Source of the DNA: Blautia hansenii DSM 20583 | Lineage (GTDB): Bacteria; Bacillota; Clostridia; Lachnospirales; Lachnospiraceae | Length of the DNA: 64,000 nucleotides | Reading direction: 5' to 3' | Assembly: GCF_002222595.2 (NCBI RefSeq) | Contig: NZ_CP022413.2 | Coordinates: 1,318,001 to 1,382,000, forward strand | The notes under the pieces: model-generated | What the model saw: the letters and a program-made list of their open reading frames with translations, nothing else | Told to the model about the DNA's origin: nothing | The model's database searches: none | Position numbers and translations under genes: made by a program | Shown: positions 16,837 through 25,087 of the stretch, piece after piece | Layout of the letters: every line of letters begins with the position of its first letter | How positions within the stretch are numbered: the first letter of the stretch is position 1

Positions 16837-18105
16837 ATGGAAGCAAAAGAAGAATATTTATGGGAAGAGGTAAAAGAGCTTGCCCTGACAAAATTTTGCT
16901 GTGAAAGTCCGAGGCTTTATCGGATTTTTCAAATGGTGTTTACAGGCTTTCAAAGAAATACTTTAACAGGGACGGATGGAGAAACTTTTTTCTATGAGCC
17001 GAAGCTTTTCCTGAACCTCTATATGGAAAAGGGAGCACAGGGAATAAACCGTTTTTTTCTTCATACACTGTTTCATCTGTTGTACAGACAGGTAAGGGAG
17101 AATACAGAATCTTCGCCTTTTTGGCATTTGGCTTGTGATATGGTGACAGAGTATACCATTGATGCGCTGGGACAGGAGGAGCTTACAGGGAAAATGTCAA
17201 AGGCAGCCCAAGAATTTTGCAGTCAAATCTGGGAAAACGGGGAAGGGCTGTCAGCAGAAGCAGTAGAGGAAAGACTGGAAAGGAAAAAATTTTCTCCAAG
17301 TGAACTAGAATTTTGGCAAAAGTGTTTTGAGCAGGACAATCACACGCTTTGGAAAGAAGTAAAAGAAGAACAGACAGAAAAGCTGCTTGACTGGGCGCTT
17401 TCCTTAAAAGCATCAGGAGAGGACGGCAGCGGAAATGGATTTGGAAAAAGAGGTACGCAGAGAGGATATAAACAGGAGTGGTATGAGCTTCAGGAAGAAA
17501 GGAAGCGAAATTATAATAAATTTTTAAGACGGTTTACAGTGGAAAGAGAAGAGTTACAGTTAGATATGGAAGCTTTTGATTATATTCCCTACTTGTACGG
17601 GCTTTCTCATTATGGAAATCTCCCTTTTTTAGAGCCTTTGGAATATACAGAGGCAAAGAAGCTGGAGGAGCTGGTCATTGCCATTGATACCTCCGCATCT
17701 TGTAAAAGACCTACGGTACAGCGGTTTTTACAGGAAACTTATGCGGTTTTGGGGCAGCAGGAAAATTTTTTTAAAAAGCTGCGGGTACATATTATACAGT
17801 GTGACTGTTATGTGCAGGAAGATGTAAAAGTCACCTGTGAAAAGGAATGGAAAGAATATCTAAAGCACATTAAAATACAGGGAGGAGGGGGGACAGACTT
17901 TCGTCCGGTATTTCAATATGTGAATAAGATGATTGTGGATAGAACGCTGAAAAATTTAAAGGCGCTTTTATATTTTACCGATGGAGATGGGATTTATCCC
18001 AGAGAAAAACCGGATTACGAGACAGTTTTTTTACTGACGAAAGAACCACCGAAAGAAGCTAATGTTCCAAATTGGGCAAAGCTTTTCTATATGGATGAGA
18101 GATAA
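16837..18105 (+). CDS. VWA-like metallopeptidase-related protein (DUF2201 family)
   Basis: A 422-residue protein. The N-terminal part resembles the DUF2201 metallopeptidase-like domain, but the expected HExxH helix reads H76-T-L-F-H80, so the catalytic Glu is replaced by Thr. WHLACDMVTEYTID corresponds to the following conserved segment. The C-terminal half is a von Willebrand A domain with a complete MIDAS site: D-T-S-A-S, GGGGTDF and FTDGDG. Such proteins partner with MoxR ATPases, which follows here 12 nt later. ATG 16837 is taken, 1 nt after the upstream stop codon. Likely role: adaptor or substrate-binding half of a chaperone pair (inference). Confidence 0.78.
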   Translation: MEAKEEYLWEEVKELALTKFCCESPRLYRIFQMVFTGFQRNTLTGTDGETFFYEPKLFLNLYMEKGAQGINRFFLHTLFHLLYRQVRENTESSPFWHLACDMVTEYTIDALGQEELTGKMSKAAQEFCSQIWENGEGLSAEAVEERLERKKFSPSELEFWQKCFEQDNHTLWKEVKEEQTEKLLDWALSLKASGEDGSGNGFGKRGTQRGYKQEWYELQEERKRNYNKFLRRFTVEREELQLDMEAFDYIPYLYGLSHYGNLPFLEPLEYTEAKKLEELVIAIDTSASCKRPTVQRFLQETYAVLGQQENFFKKLRVHIIQCDCYVQEDVKVTCEKEWKEYLKHIKIQGGGGTDFRPVFQYVNKMIVDRTLKNLKALLYFTDGDGIYPREKPDYETVFLLTKEPPKEANVPNWAKLFYMDER

Positions 18106-18117
18106 CAGGAGAAGATA

Positions 18118-19593
18118 ATGAATATTGCAGAAGCAAAACAGGAAATTATCAATACACTTCGAGCCTATACGGCAAAGGATGAGGAGGAGAATTATAAAAT
18201 TCCTATACAGTATCAAAGGCCGGTGCTGCTTATGGGACCTCCGGGTATTGGAAAAACTGCTATTATGAAGCAGATTGCAGAGGAAGAAAAAATCGGACTT
18301 GTGGAGTATACGCTGACACACCATACACGGCAAAGCGCCGTGGGACTGCCGATTTTAGAGAAGAAAAGATTTCAGGGAGAAGAATATACGGTTACAGAAT
18401 ATACCATGAGCGAAATGCTTGCATCGGTATATGAATGTATAGAAAAAGAAGGCGCAGAAACAGGAATTTTATTTTTAGATGAGATTAACTGTGTTTCTGA
18501 AACCTTAGCGCCTACTATGCTGCAGCTTTTGCAGAACAAGACTTTTGGTGCACATAAACTTCCAAAGGGTTGGTGTATTGTAGCAGCAGGAAATCCGGAG
18601 AGATACAATAAGTCTGTGAGGGAATTTGACATCGTAACTCTTGATAGAGTAAAGAAAATAGAAATTCAGGAAAATCATTCTGTTTGGGATCGATATGCTG
18701 CAAAACAGGGCGTTCATTTAGGGATACGCAGTTATTTGCAGCTAAAAACAGAAAATTTTTACCGCATAGAAGAACGGCAGGAAGGAAGCTGTTTTGTAAC
18801 GGCAAGAGGCTGGGAGGATTTATCCCGAATTTTGCAAAGCTACGAAGAAATGAAAGTGCCTGTAACAGAGGAGCTGATAGGCGAATACATACAGTATGAG
18901 GAAGTGGCAGCAGACTTTTATGGCTTTTATCAGCTGTTTAAGAGCTATGAAGAAAAGTATCAAAGGTATTCTTTTGAAGAAAAAGAGGACATGCTTTTTC
19001 ATGCAGATTTTGACGGAAAGGTTTTGCTTATGCAGCTTTTAGAGGGTGAGCTGGAAGGAAAAATAAAGGAATATCAACAGGAAAAGGCTTATATAAACGG
19101 TTTGTATGAAGAACTAAAAAAGATGAAAAAGGCTGTTGCAGAGGAACTGCAGGATATAGACACGCTTTTTTGTCAGACAATAGAACGAAGGAAAAGACAG
19201 GAAAAAATTCTGGCAGAGCAGGGACTTTTGTCAAAAGAAAAACAAAAGACTGACAAAAATATCACAAAGTGGTTGGATGAGAGAAAATGGAAATTGAAAG
19301 AAGCAGGATTTGCGGCTGTAAAAGAAGATTTTTACAGAGAAACCTTGAAATTAAAGCATCAGGAGGAACAAATCCGGATACTGCTTGACAAGGAGCTGGG
19401 AGACGTGAAAAACAGCAGTAAAACAGGGCAGGAGCTGCCTCTGTTTCTGTCTATGCTGTCTCAAAATGAAAGGATTGCGGAATTTATCGCAGAGCATAGA
19501 TGTGAAAGCTATTTAAAGGAGAGTAAAGCCCTTTTGTTACAGGAAAGAGAAGCTGCTTTAAAAGAGGAAATACAGGCGTTTCAGACAAATTAA
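18118..19593 (+). CDS. MoxR-type AAA+ ATPase with C-terminal coiled coil
   Basis: A 491-residue AAA+ protein. Walker A is GPPGIGKT (residues 40-47) and Walker B is ILFLDEIN (117-124), followed by sensor-1 AAGNP and an arginine-rich VTLDRVKKI segment, all typical of MoxR. From about residue 300 to the end it is highly charged (K/E-rich) and probably forms coiled coils, an extension not found in minimal MoxR. AGGAGAAG precedes ATG 18118. MoxR/VWA pairs act in protein maturation or metal insertion; here the client could be the arginase-fold product or the CODH-like enzyme encoded next. The client link is speculation. Confidence 0.85.
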   Translation: MNIAEAKQEIINTLRAYTAKDEEENYKIPIQYQRPVLLMGPPGIGKTAIMKQIAEEEKIGLVEYTLTHHTRQSAVGLPILEKKRFQGEEYTVTEYTMSEMLASVYECIEKEGAETGILFLDEINCVSETLAPTMLQLLQNKTFGAHKLPKGWCIVAAGNPERYNKSVREFDIVTLDRVKKIEIQENHSVWDRYAAKQGVHLGIRSYLQLKTENFYRIEERQEGSCFVTARGWEDLSRILQSYEEMKVPVTEELIGEYIQYEEVAADFYGFYQLFKSYEEKYQRYSFEEKEDMLFHADFDGKVLLMQLLEGELEGKIKEYQQEKAYINGLYEELKKMKKAVAEELQDIDTLFCQTIERRKRQEKILAEQGLLSKEKQKTDKNITKWLDERKWKLKEAGFAAVKEDFYRETLKLKHQEEQIRILLDKELGDVKNSSKTGQELPLFLSMLSQNERIAEFIAEHRCESYLKESKALLLQEREAALKEEIQAFQTN

Positions 19594-19623
19594 AAAAGAA
19601 ATGGAAAATCATACAAGTTATAC

Positions 19624-19653
19624 TTGACTAATTTAGTTTAGAATTGTTATAAT
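19624..19653 (+). promoter_or_regulatory. SigA promoter of the cooS operon
   Basis: -35 TTGACT (19624-19629), 18-bp spacer, consensus -10 TATAAT (19648-19653). The -10 lies inside a Rex-like palindrome (19644-19661). Confidence 0.75.
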
Positions 19654-19661
19654 CTTAACAG
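19644..19661. promoter_or_regulatory. Candidate Rex operator over the cooS -10 box
   Basis: The 18-mer TTGTTATAATCTTAACAG matches the Rex consensus TTGTTAA-N4-TTAACAA at 12 of 14 specified positions. Rex is an NADH-sensing repressor. A site on the -10 box would block transcription when NADH/NAD+ is low. The rex gene is not in this window. Confidence 0.55.
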
Positions 19662-19698
19662 ATTAAAAAATAATGTACATATCAGGAGGATATTAAGT

Positions 19699-21582
19699 AT
19701 GAATCAGTGTTTTGGATGCAATACATGTGCCAGTGCAGATAAGCCTTTAGAAGGATTTATCCGTAATTTACCTATGGAAACTTCTCATCATAGAGTGGAA
19801 GGACAGAGTACAAAATGTGGTTTTGGTTTACAGGGCGTATGCTGCCGTCTTTGCTCCAATGGTCCATGTCGTATTACACCAAAAGCTCCAAGAGGAATTT
19901 GTGGTGCTACAGCAGATGTTATTGTTGCGCGTAACTTCCTTCGTGCAGTGGCAAGTGGCTCTGGATGCTATATTCATATTGTAGAAAATACAGCATTAAA
20001 TGTAAAGAAAACTGCTGAAATTAAAGGTGAGATTAAAGGTGAAAAATCCCTTGCAAGACTTGCTGAAATTTTTGGCGTTCAGGGAACAGATAAATGGGAT
20101 ACTGCAAAACAGGTAGCTCAGAAAGTTCTGGACGATTTATATAAACCGGAATATGAAAAAATGGAATTGGTTGAAAAAATGGCTTATGCACCTCGTTTTA
20201 AAAAATGGCAGGAATTAGGTATTTTACCAGGCGGTGCAAAAAGTGAAGTATTCCATGGAGTGGTAAAATGTTCTACAAACTTAAATTCCGATCCGGTTGA
20301 TATGTATACAGATTGTCTGAAACTGGGTATTTCCACAGGTTTATACGGACTGACTCTTACAAATCTGTTAAATGACGTACTTTTAGGAGAACCAGAACTT
20401 CGTATGGCTCCTGTTGGACTTCGTGTAATTGATCCAGATTATATCAACATTATGATTACAGGACATCAGCATACAATTTTTGTAGATTTACAGGAAAGAC
20501 TTACATCCAAAGAAGCAGTAGAAAAAGCAAAAGCAGCAGGAGCAAAAGGCTTTAAACTGGTTGGATGTACTTGTGTAGGTCAGGATTTACAGCTTAGAGG
20601 TGCTCATTACGAAGAAGTATTTGATGGACATGCAGGTAACAACTATACAAGTGAGGCAGTACTGGCTACCGGTGGTATTGATGCTGTTCTTTCTGAATTT
20701 AACTGTACACTTCCGGGTATCGAGCCAATCTGTGACGAATTAAAGATTAAACAGATTTGTCTTGACAGTGTTGCAAAGAAGGCAAATGCAGAGCTGAAAC
20801 CATTTGTTTTTGAAGAAAGAGAAAAACAGAGCGAAGAAATCATTGACGAAATTATTGAAGCATACAAAGCAAGACGTGGCAACGTTCCGATGAACTTAAT
20901 GCCGGAACACGGAAATGACCATACCTTAACAGGTGTTTCCGAAGGTTCTTTGAAAGAATTTTTAGGCGGCAACTGGAAACCGTTAATTGATTTAATCGTA
21001 TCCGGTGATATCAAAGGTATTGCTGGCGTAGTTGGATGCTCCAACCTGACAGCAGGCGGACATGACGTTCTCTCCGTAGAACTGACAAAAGAACTGATTG
21101 CAAAAGATATTCTGGTATTGACAGCAGGATGTTCTTCAGGAGGTATTGAAAACTGTGGACTTATGACTCCAGAAGCTGCAAAATACGCAGGTCCAAAGCT
21201 TCGTGCCGTATGTGAAAAATTAAATATTCCTCCGGTATTGAACTTTGGTCCATGTCTTGCAATCGGACGTCTTGAGATTGTAGCAACAGAATTGGCAGAA
21301 GCGATTGGTGTAGATATTCCTCAGCTTCCATTAGTTCTTTCCGCAGCACAGTGGTTAGAAGAACAGGCTCTTGCAGATGGATGTTTCGGATTGGCACTTG
21401 GACTTCCGCTTCATTTAGGACTTCCTCCATTTGTTACAGGAAGTGAAATAGCAGTAAAACTGTTGACAGAAGATATGAAGAATCTTACAGGCGGACAGGT
21501 GATTATCAATCCGGATGCAAAAGAAAGTGCAGATATTCTTGATAAGATTATTGAAGAAAGACGTGCAGGATTAAATATCTAA
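19699..21582 (+). CDS. cooS: Anaerobic Ni-CO dehydrogenase catalytic subunit-like protein (CooS), divergent
   Basis: A 627-residue protein of the CooS/hybrid-cluster superfamily; true CooS oxidises CO to CO2. Cluster-D/B cysteines are present (C40, C48, C49, C52, C57, C68). Plausible C-cluster ligands are H256 (GHQH), C292, C336, C447, C478 and C519. Departures from textbook CooS: the histidine channel (AHSDHG-type stretch) reads ASGSGCYIHIVENTAL at about 85-100, the usual SEK lysine near 556 is Gln, and the extra N-terminal motif CFGCNTC is present. It begins an operon with a four-cluster ferredoxin and an FAD/NAD oxidoreductase. CO activity is uncertain; no acetyl-CoA synthase gene is nearby. 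Confidence 0.82.
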   Translation: MNQCFGCNTCASADKPLEGFIRNLPMETSHHRVEGQSTKCGFGLQGVCCRLCSNGPCRITPKAPRGICGATADVIVARNFLRAVASGSGCYIHIVENTALNVKKTAEIKGEIKGEKSLARLAEIFGVQGTDKWDTAKQVAQKVLDDLYKPEYEKMELVEKMAYAPRFKKWQELGILPGGAKSEVFHGVVKCSTNLNSDPVDMYTDCLKLGISTGLYGLTLTNLLNDVLLGEPELRMAPVGLRVIDPDYINIMITGHQHTIFVDLQERLTSKEAVEKAKAAGAKGFKLVGCTCVGQDLQLRGAHYEEVFDGHAGNNYTSEAVLATGGIDAVLSEFNCTLPGIEPICDELKIKQICLDSVAKKANAELKPFVFEEREKQSEEIIDEIIEAYKARRGNVPMNLMPEHGNDHTLTGVSEGSLKEFLGGNWKPLIDLIVSGDIKGIAGVVGCSNLTAGGHDVLSVELTKELIAKDILVLTAGCSSGGIENCGLMTPEAAKYAGPKLRAVCEKLNIPPVLNFGPCLAIGRLEIVATELAEAIGVDIPQLPLVLSAAQWLEEQALADGCFGLALGLPLHLGLPPFVTGSEIAVKLLTEDMKNLTGGQVIINPDAKESADILDKIIEERRAGLNI

Positions 21583-21615
21583 AATAAATTCAATGATACA
21601 GAACGGGGGTATCTG

Positions 21616-22062
21616 ATGAGAAGAATAATGATTGACGCTGCCAAATGTGATGGCTGTAAAAGCTGCTCCGTAGCATGTATGCAGGCGCATAGAAAAGATG
21701 ACGGAAATGTTTATACCTTAGATTTGACAGATATTACAAATGAATCCAGAAACTTTATATACAAAAATCCGGACGGAAGCTATACACCTGTATTTTGCAG
21801 ACACTGCGAGCAGCCGGAATGTGTAATGTCCTGTATGAGCGGCGCTCTGAAAAAGGACGAAAAAACAGGTCATGTACAGTATGACGCTGAAAAATGCGGT
21901 TCCTGTTTTATGTGTGTTATGAATTGCCCTTACGGCGTTTTAAAACCGGATGAAACAACTCATACAAAAGTCATTAAATGTGACTTTTGTATTGAGAAGG
22001 GTGAAGAGCCAAGTTGTGTAAAAGCCTGTCCAAAACAGGCAATCTGGGTAGAGGAGGTGTAG
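21616..22062 (+). CDS. cooF: CooF-like ferredoxin with four [4Fe-4S] motifs
   Basis: A 148-residue electron carrier with exactly sixteen cysteines in four tetrads: C11/14/17/21, C61/64/69/73, C94/97/100/104 and C122/125/134/138. This is the HycB/CooF/DMSO reductase-B pattern. It is expected to take electrons from the CooS-like enzyme and pass them to the flavoprotein encoded 4 nt downstream. It has no Tat or Sec signal, so it is cytoplasmic. The CooS-CooF-oxidoreductase order is known in Clostridia and Geobacter, where it links CO or a related reductant to NAD(P)H. Confidence 0.88.
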   Translation: MRRIMIDAAKCDGCKSCSVACMQAHRKDDGNVYTLDLTDITNESRNFIYKNPDGSYTPVFCRHCEQPECVMSCMSGALKKDEKTGHVQYDAEKCGSCFMCVMNCPYGVLKPDETTHTKVIKCDFCIEKGEEPSCVKACPKQAIWVEEV

Positions 22063-22066
22063 GCAG

Positions 22067-23293
22067 ATGCAGTATGTGATTTTAGGAGCAGGTGCAGCCG
22101 GTATTATGGCTGCAAAGACCATTCGAAAGACAGATGCACAAGGTGAAATTACAGTGATATCTACGGATACACAGGTGCATTCACGTTGTATGCTGCATAA
22201 ATTCCTCAGCCATGAAAGAAGTGCAGAGAGCATTAGCTTTATTGATGCGGATTTCTTTGAGAAAAATAAAATTAACTGGTTAAAAGGAAAAACAGTGAAT
22301 AAGCTGGATACCGTAAAGAAAACAGTATTTACGGAAGACGGTAATGAAATCGGATACGATAAACTTTTGATTGCAACAGGTGCAGAAAGCTTTATCCCAC
22401 CTGTGGGAAAATTAAGAGAGGCAAACAATGTTTTCGGGCTTCGTCATTTAAGAGATGCACAGGCAATCGATGAAATGGCAAAAAATGCAGAAAATATTGT
22501 GATTATCGGTTCCGGTCTGGTAGGACTGGATGCTGCTTACGGACTGATGGAAACAGGAAAGAAGGTTTCCATTGTAGAGATGGCAGAACAAATTCTTCCT
22601 ATTCAGTTGGATAAGACAGGCGCTTTTGAATATCAGAAACGTTTTGAAAAAGCAGGAGCTTCTTTCTATCTGGGAAGAAAAGCGGCAGATACATTGATGA
22701 ATGATGAGGGAAATGTTTCCTGTATCGTGCTGGACAACGGAGAAGAAATTCCATGTGATTTAGTGATAGTGGCAGCCGGTGTTCGTTCCGCAGTGGCAGG
22801 CATGGACGGAGAAGGGATTGTCATTGACAGAGGTATTAAAGTAGACGACTATCTGGAAACAGGAGCAAAGGACGTCTATGCGGCAGGTGATGTGGCAGGC
22901 TTATCCGGTATCTGGCCAAACGCTCAGAAACAAGGAGAGACAGCGGCGCTTAATATGTGCGGGAAAAAGACAGCTTACACAGACCGTTATGCTATCAAAA
23001 ATACCATTAATTTCTTCGGGCTTGTTTCTATGTGTATCGGAGTTATTGTTCCGGAAGAAACAGACACCGTAGTGGCAAGAGAAGACTCCAAGGAATATAA
23101 ACGTGTCATTATCCGTGACGGAAAAGTTGTGGGCGTACTGCTTCAGGGTGATATTTCTCATGGCGGTATCTGGCAGTATTTAATTAAAAATCAGATTTCC
23201 GTAGAGAATATTCAGAAGAATATTTTAGATTTGAACTTTGGTGATTTCTACGGTATTAAGGAAAACGGCGAATACCAGTGGAATATGTCTTGA
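22067..23293 (+). CDS. FAD-dependent NAD(P) oxidoreductase partner of CooS/CooF
   Basis: A 408-residue two-dinucleotide-fold flavoprotein. The FAD-binding GAGAAG is at residues 6-11, the NAD-binding GSGLVG at about 148, and the second FAD motif AAGDVAG at about 270. It belongs to the NADH oxidase/rubredoxin reductase-like family. Its position directly after cooF suggests that it transfers electrons between the ferredoxin and NAD(P). Its stop codon TGA lies inside the -35 box of the next promoter, and no terminator separates it from the tyrS leader. Confidence 0.85.
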   Translation: MQYVILGAGAAGIMAAKTIRKTDAQGEITVISTDTQVHSRCMLHKFLSHERSAESISFIDADFFEKNKINWLKGKTVNKLDTVKKTVFTEDGNEIGYDKLLIATGAESFIPPVGKLREANNVFGLRHLRDAQAIDEMAKNAENIVIIGSGLVGLDAAYGLMETGKKVSIVEMAEQILPIQLDKTGAFEYQKRFEKAGASFYLGRKAADTLMNDEGNVSCIVLDNGEEIPCDLVIVAAGVRSAVAGMDGEGIVIDRGIKVDDYLETGAKDVYAAGDVAGLSGIWPNAQKQGETAALNMCGKKTAYTDRYAIKNTINFFGLVSMCIGVIVPEETDTVVAREDSKEYKRVIIRDGKVVGVLLQGDISHGGIWQYLIKNQISVENIQKNILDLNFGDFYGIKENGEYQWNMS

Positions 23294-23318
23294 CAACCAT
23301 AGAGGAAATTTGTATACT
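23290..23318 (+). promoter_or_regulatory. SigA promoter of the tyrS T-box transcript
   Basis: Consensus -35 TTGACA (23290-23295), which overlaps the preceding stop codon; 17-bp spacer; -10 TATACT (23313-23318). Confidence 0.8.
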
Positions 23319-23324
23319 GTTGCT

Positions 23325-23620
23325 GTAAATGAAAAAGCAAAGATGAGAAGAAGTAATTTTCAGGGGAATGCACAGAAAGCAGCCGGCTGATGAGAGGCGC
23401 GCAGGAAGCTGGAAATGAATACATCTCGGAGCTTCACACCGAAAAGAAATGAGTAGGCTGTGACGGAAAGGTGCACGTTATAGCATTTTGAGTATCGCTT
23501 CGGCTGTACTTGCAGAGGCAGGCAATGCGAGTTGTCTGTGAATAAAGGTGGTAACACGAGAAGGCTTATCGCTCTCGTCCTTTTTATAATTATAAAGAGG
23601 ACGGGAGTGTTTTTATTTTA
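23325..23620 (+). promoter_or_regulatory. T-box riboswitch, tyrosine-specific
   Basis: A leader of about 300 nt before tyrS with all T-box parts. The Stem I specifier loop contains UAC (Tyr) at 23420-23422. The T-box sequence AAAGGTGGTAACACG is at 23544-23558, and its UGGU matches the ACCA end of tRNA-Tyr. A terminator CTCTCGTCC (23572-23580) / GGACGGGAG (23599-23607) is followed by T-rich DNA. The antiterminator forms between the T-box and the 5' arm of the terminator. Uncharged tRNA-Tyr should therefore switch tyrS on. Confidence 0.93.
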
Positions 23621-23661
23621 TAAGAAATTCTGTCCTCAGAGAACAGAAGGGAGAAAACGAA

Positions 23662-24882
23662 ATGAAAATTTATGATGAACTGGTTGCCAGAGGCCTGATT
23701 GCTCAGGTGACAGATGAAGAAGAAATCCGTGAACTGATTAACAATGGGAAGGCTACCTTCTACATTGGCTTTGACCCTACGGCTGACAGTCTTCATGTAG
23801 GACATTTTATGGCATTATGTCTGATGAAACGTTTGCAGATGGCAGGAAATAAACCAATCGCATTGATTGGCGGAGGAACAGGCTATATCGGAGACCCGTC
23901 AGGAAGAAGCGATATGCGTTCCATGATGACACCGGAGATTATCCAGCACAACTGTGACTGCTTCAAAAAGCAGATGGAACGTTTTATTGACTTTTCTGAA
24001 GGAAAAGCAATGATGGTAAACAATGCAGACTGGCTTTTAGATTTGAATTATGTAGAGCTGTTAAGAGAAGTAGGACCTCATTTCTCCGTAAACCGTATGC
24101 TGACAGCAGAATGTTACAAACAGCGTATGGAAAAAGGTCTGAGCTTTTTGGAATTTAACTACATGATTATGCAGAGCTACGACTTCTATATGCTGTACCA
24201 GAAATACGGCTGTAATATGCAGTTCGGCGGAGATGACCAGTGGAGCAACATGCTGGGCGGAACAGAGTTAATTCGCAGAAAATTAGGCGAAAATGCCTGT
24301 GCAATGACCATTACTCTGCTTTTAAATTCCGAAGGTAAAAAAATGGGTAAAACACAGTCCGGAGCAGTTTGGTTAGATCCAAATAAAACTTCTCCATTTG
24401 ACTTTTACCAGTACTGGAGAAACGTGGCAGATGCAGACGTATTAAAATGTATTCGTATGCTTACTTTCCTTCCATTGGAACAGATTGACGAAATGGATAA
24501 ATGGGAAGGAAGCCAGTTAAATAAGGCAAAAGAAATTTTAGCTTACGAATTAACTGCCTTAGTACACGGAAAAGAAGAAGCGGAAAAAGCGCAGGAAGCT
24601 GCAAGAGCATTGTTCAGCAGCGGAAATGCAGCAAACATGCCGTCAGCAAAAATCGAAGAGGCTGATCTTGTAGACGGAAATATTGATTTGATTTCTCTGT
24701 TACACAAAAGCGGACTGGCAAATACACGTTCCGAGGCAAGACGTGCCATTGAACAGGGCGGTGTGTCTATTGACGGAGAGAAGGTTACAGATATTAAGCA
24801 TCTGGTTTCCGGAGAAAAATTGCAGGGCGATGGAATTGTGCTGAAAAAAGGAAAGAAAAACTTTAGAAAAGTAACATTATAA
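23662..24882 (+). CDS. tyrS: Tyrosine-tRNA ligase
   Basis: A 406-residue class I synthetase charging tRNA-Tyr. The HIGH-like motif HVGH is at residues 45-48, tRNA/tyrosine-binding segments GGDDQWSNM and QSYDFYMLY are present, and KMGKT replaces KMSKS at about 230. A C-terminal S4 RNA-binding domain ([19 protein letters not shown]) completes the protein. GAAGGGAG precedes ATG 23662. It is controlled by the T-box leader and ends at a strong terminator. Confidence 0.96.
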   Translation: MKIYDELVARGLIAQVTDEEEIRELINNGKATFYIGFDPTADSLHVGHFMALCLMKRLQMAGNKPIALIGGGTGYIGDPSGRSDMRSMMTPEIIQHNCDCFKKQMERFIDFSEGKAMMVNNADWLLDLNYVELLREVGPHFSVNRMLTAECYKQRMEKGLSFLEFNYMIMQSYDFYMLYQKYGCNMQFGGDDQWSNMLGGTELIRRKLGENACAMTITLLLNSEGKKMGKTQSGAVWLDPNKTSPFDFYQYWRNVADADVLKCIRMLTFLPLEQIDEMDKWEGSQLNKAKEILAYELTALVHGKEEAEKAQEAARALFSSGNAANMPSAKIEEADLVDGNIDLISLLHKSGLANTRSEARRAIEQGGVSIDGEKVTDIKHLVSGEKLQGDGIVLKKGKKNFRKVTL

Positions 24883-24889
24883 GAAAGTC

Positions 24890-24936
24890 AGGTCATAAAT
24901 CACTTAGGGAGAAGAAAGTGGTTTATGGCCTTTTTT
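24890..24936 (+). terminator. Intrinsic terminator after tyrS
   Basis: Long stem AGGTCATAAATCACTT / AAAGTGGTTTATGGCCT with one G-T wobble and an ~9-nt loop, then T6 (24931-24936). Confidence 0.9.
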
Positions 24937-25087
24937 ATGAACAGAAAAATTAGCAGTTGAGAGAAAGCTTATTTTGTAGTAAAATGAAAAAAACACAAGT
25001 CTGTATTCAATTTCTAAATCATATCTGAATTTTCATCTTATCCGAATTATCCATTTCAAAATTTAATACAGGCAGAAAAGAGGTTAT

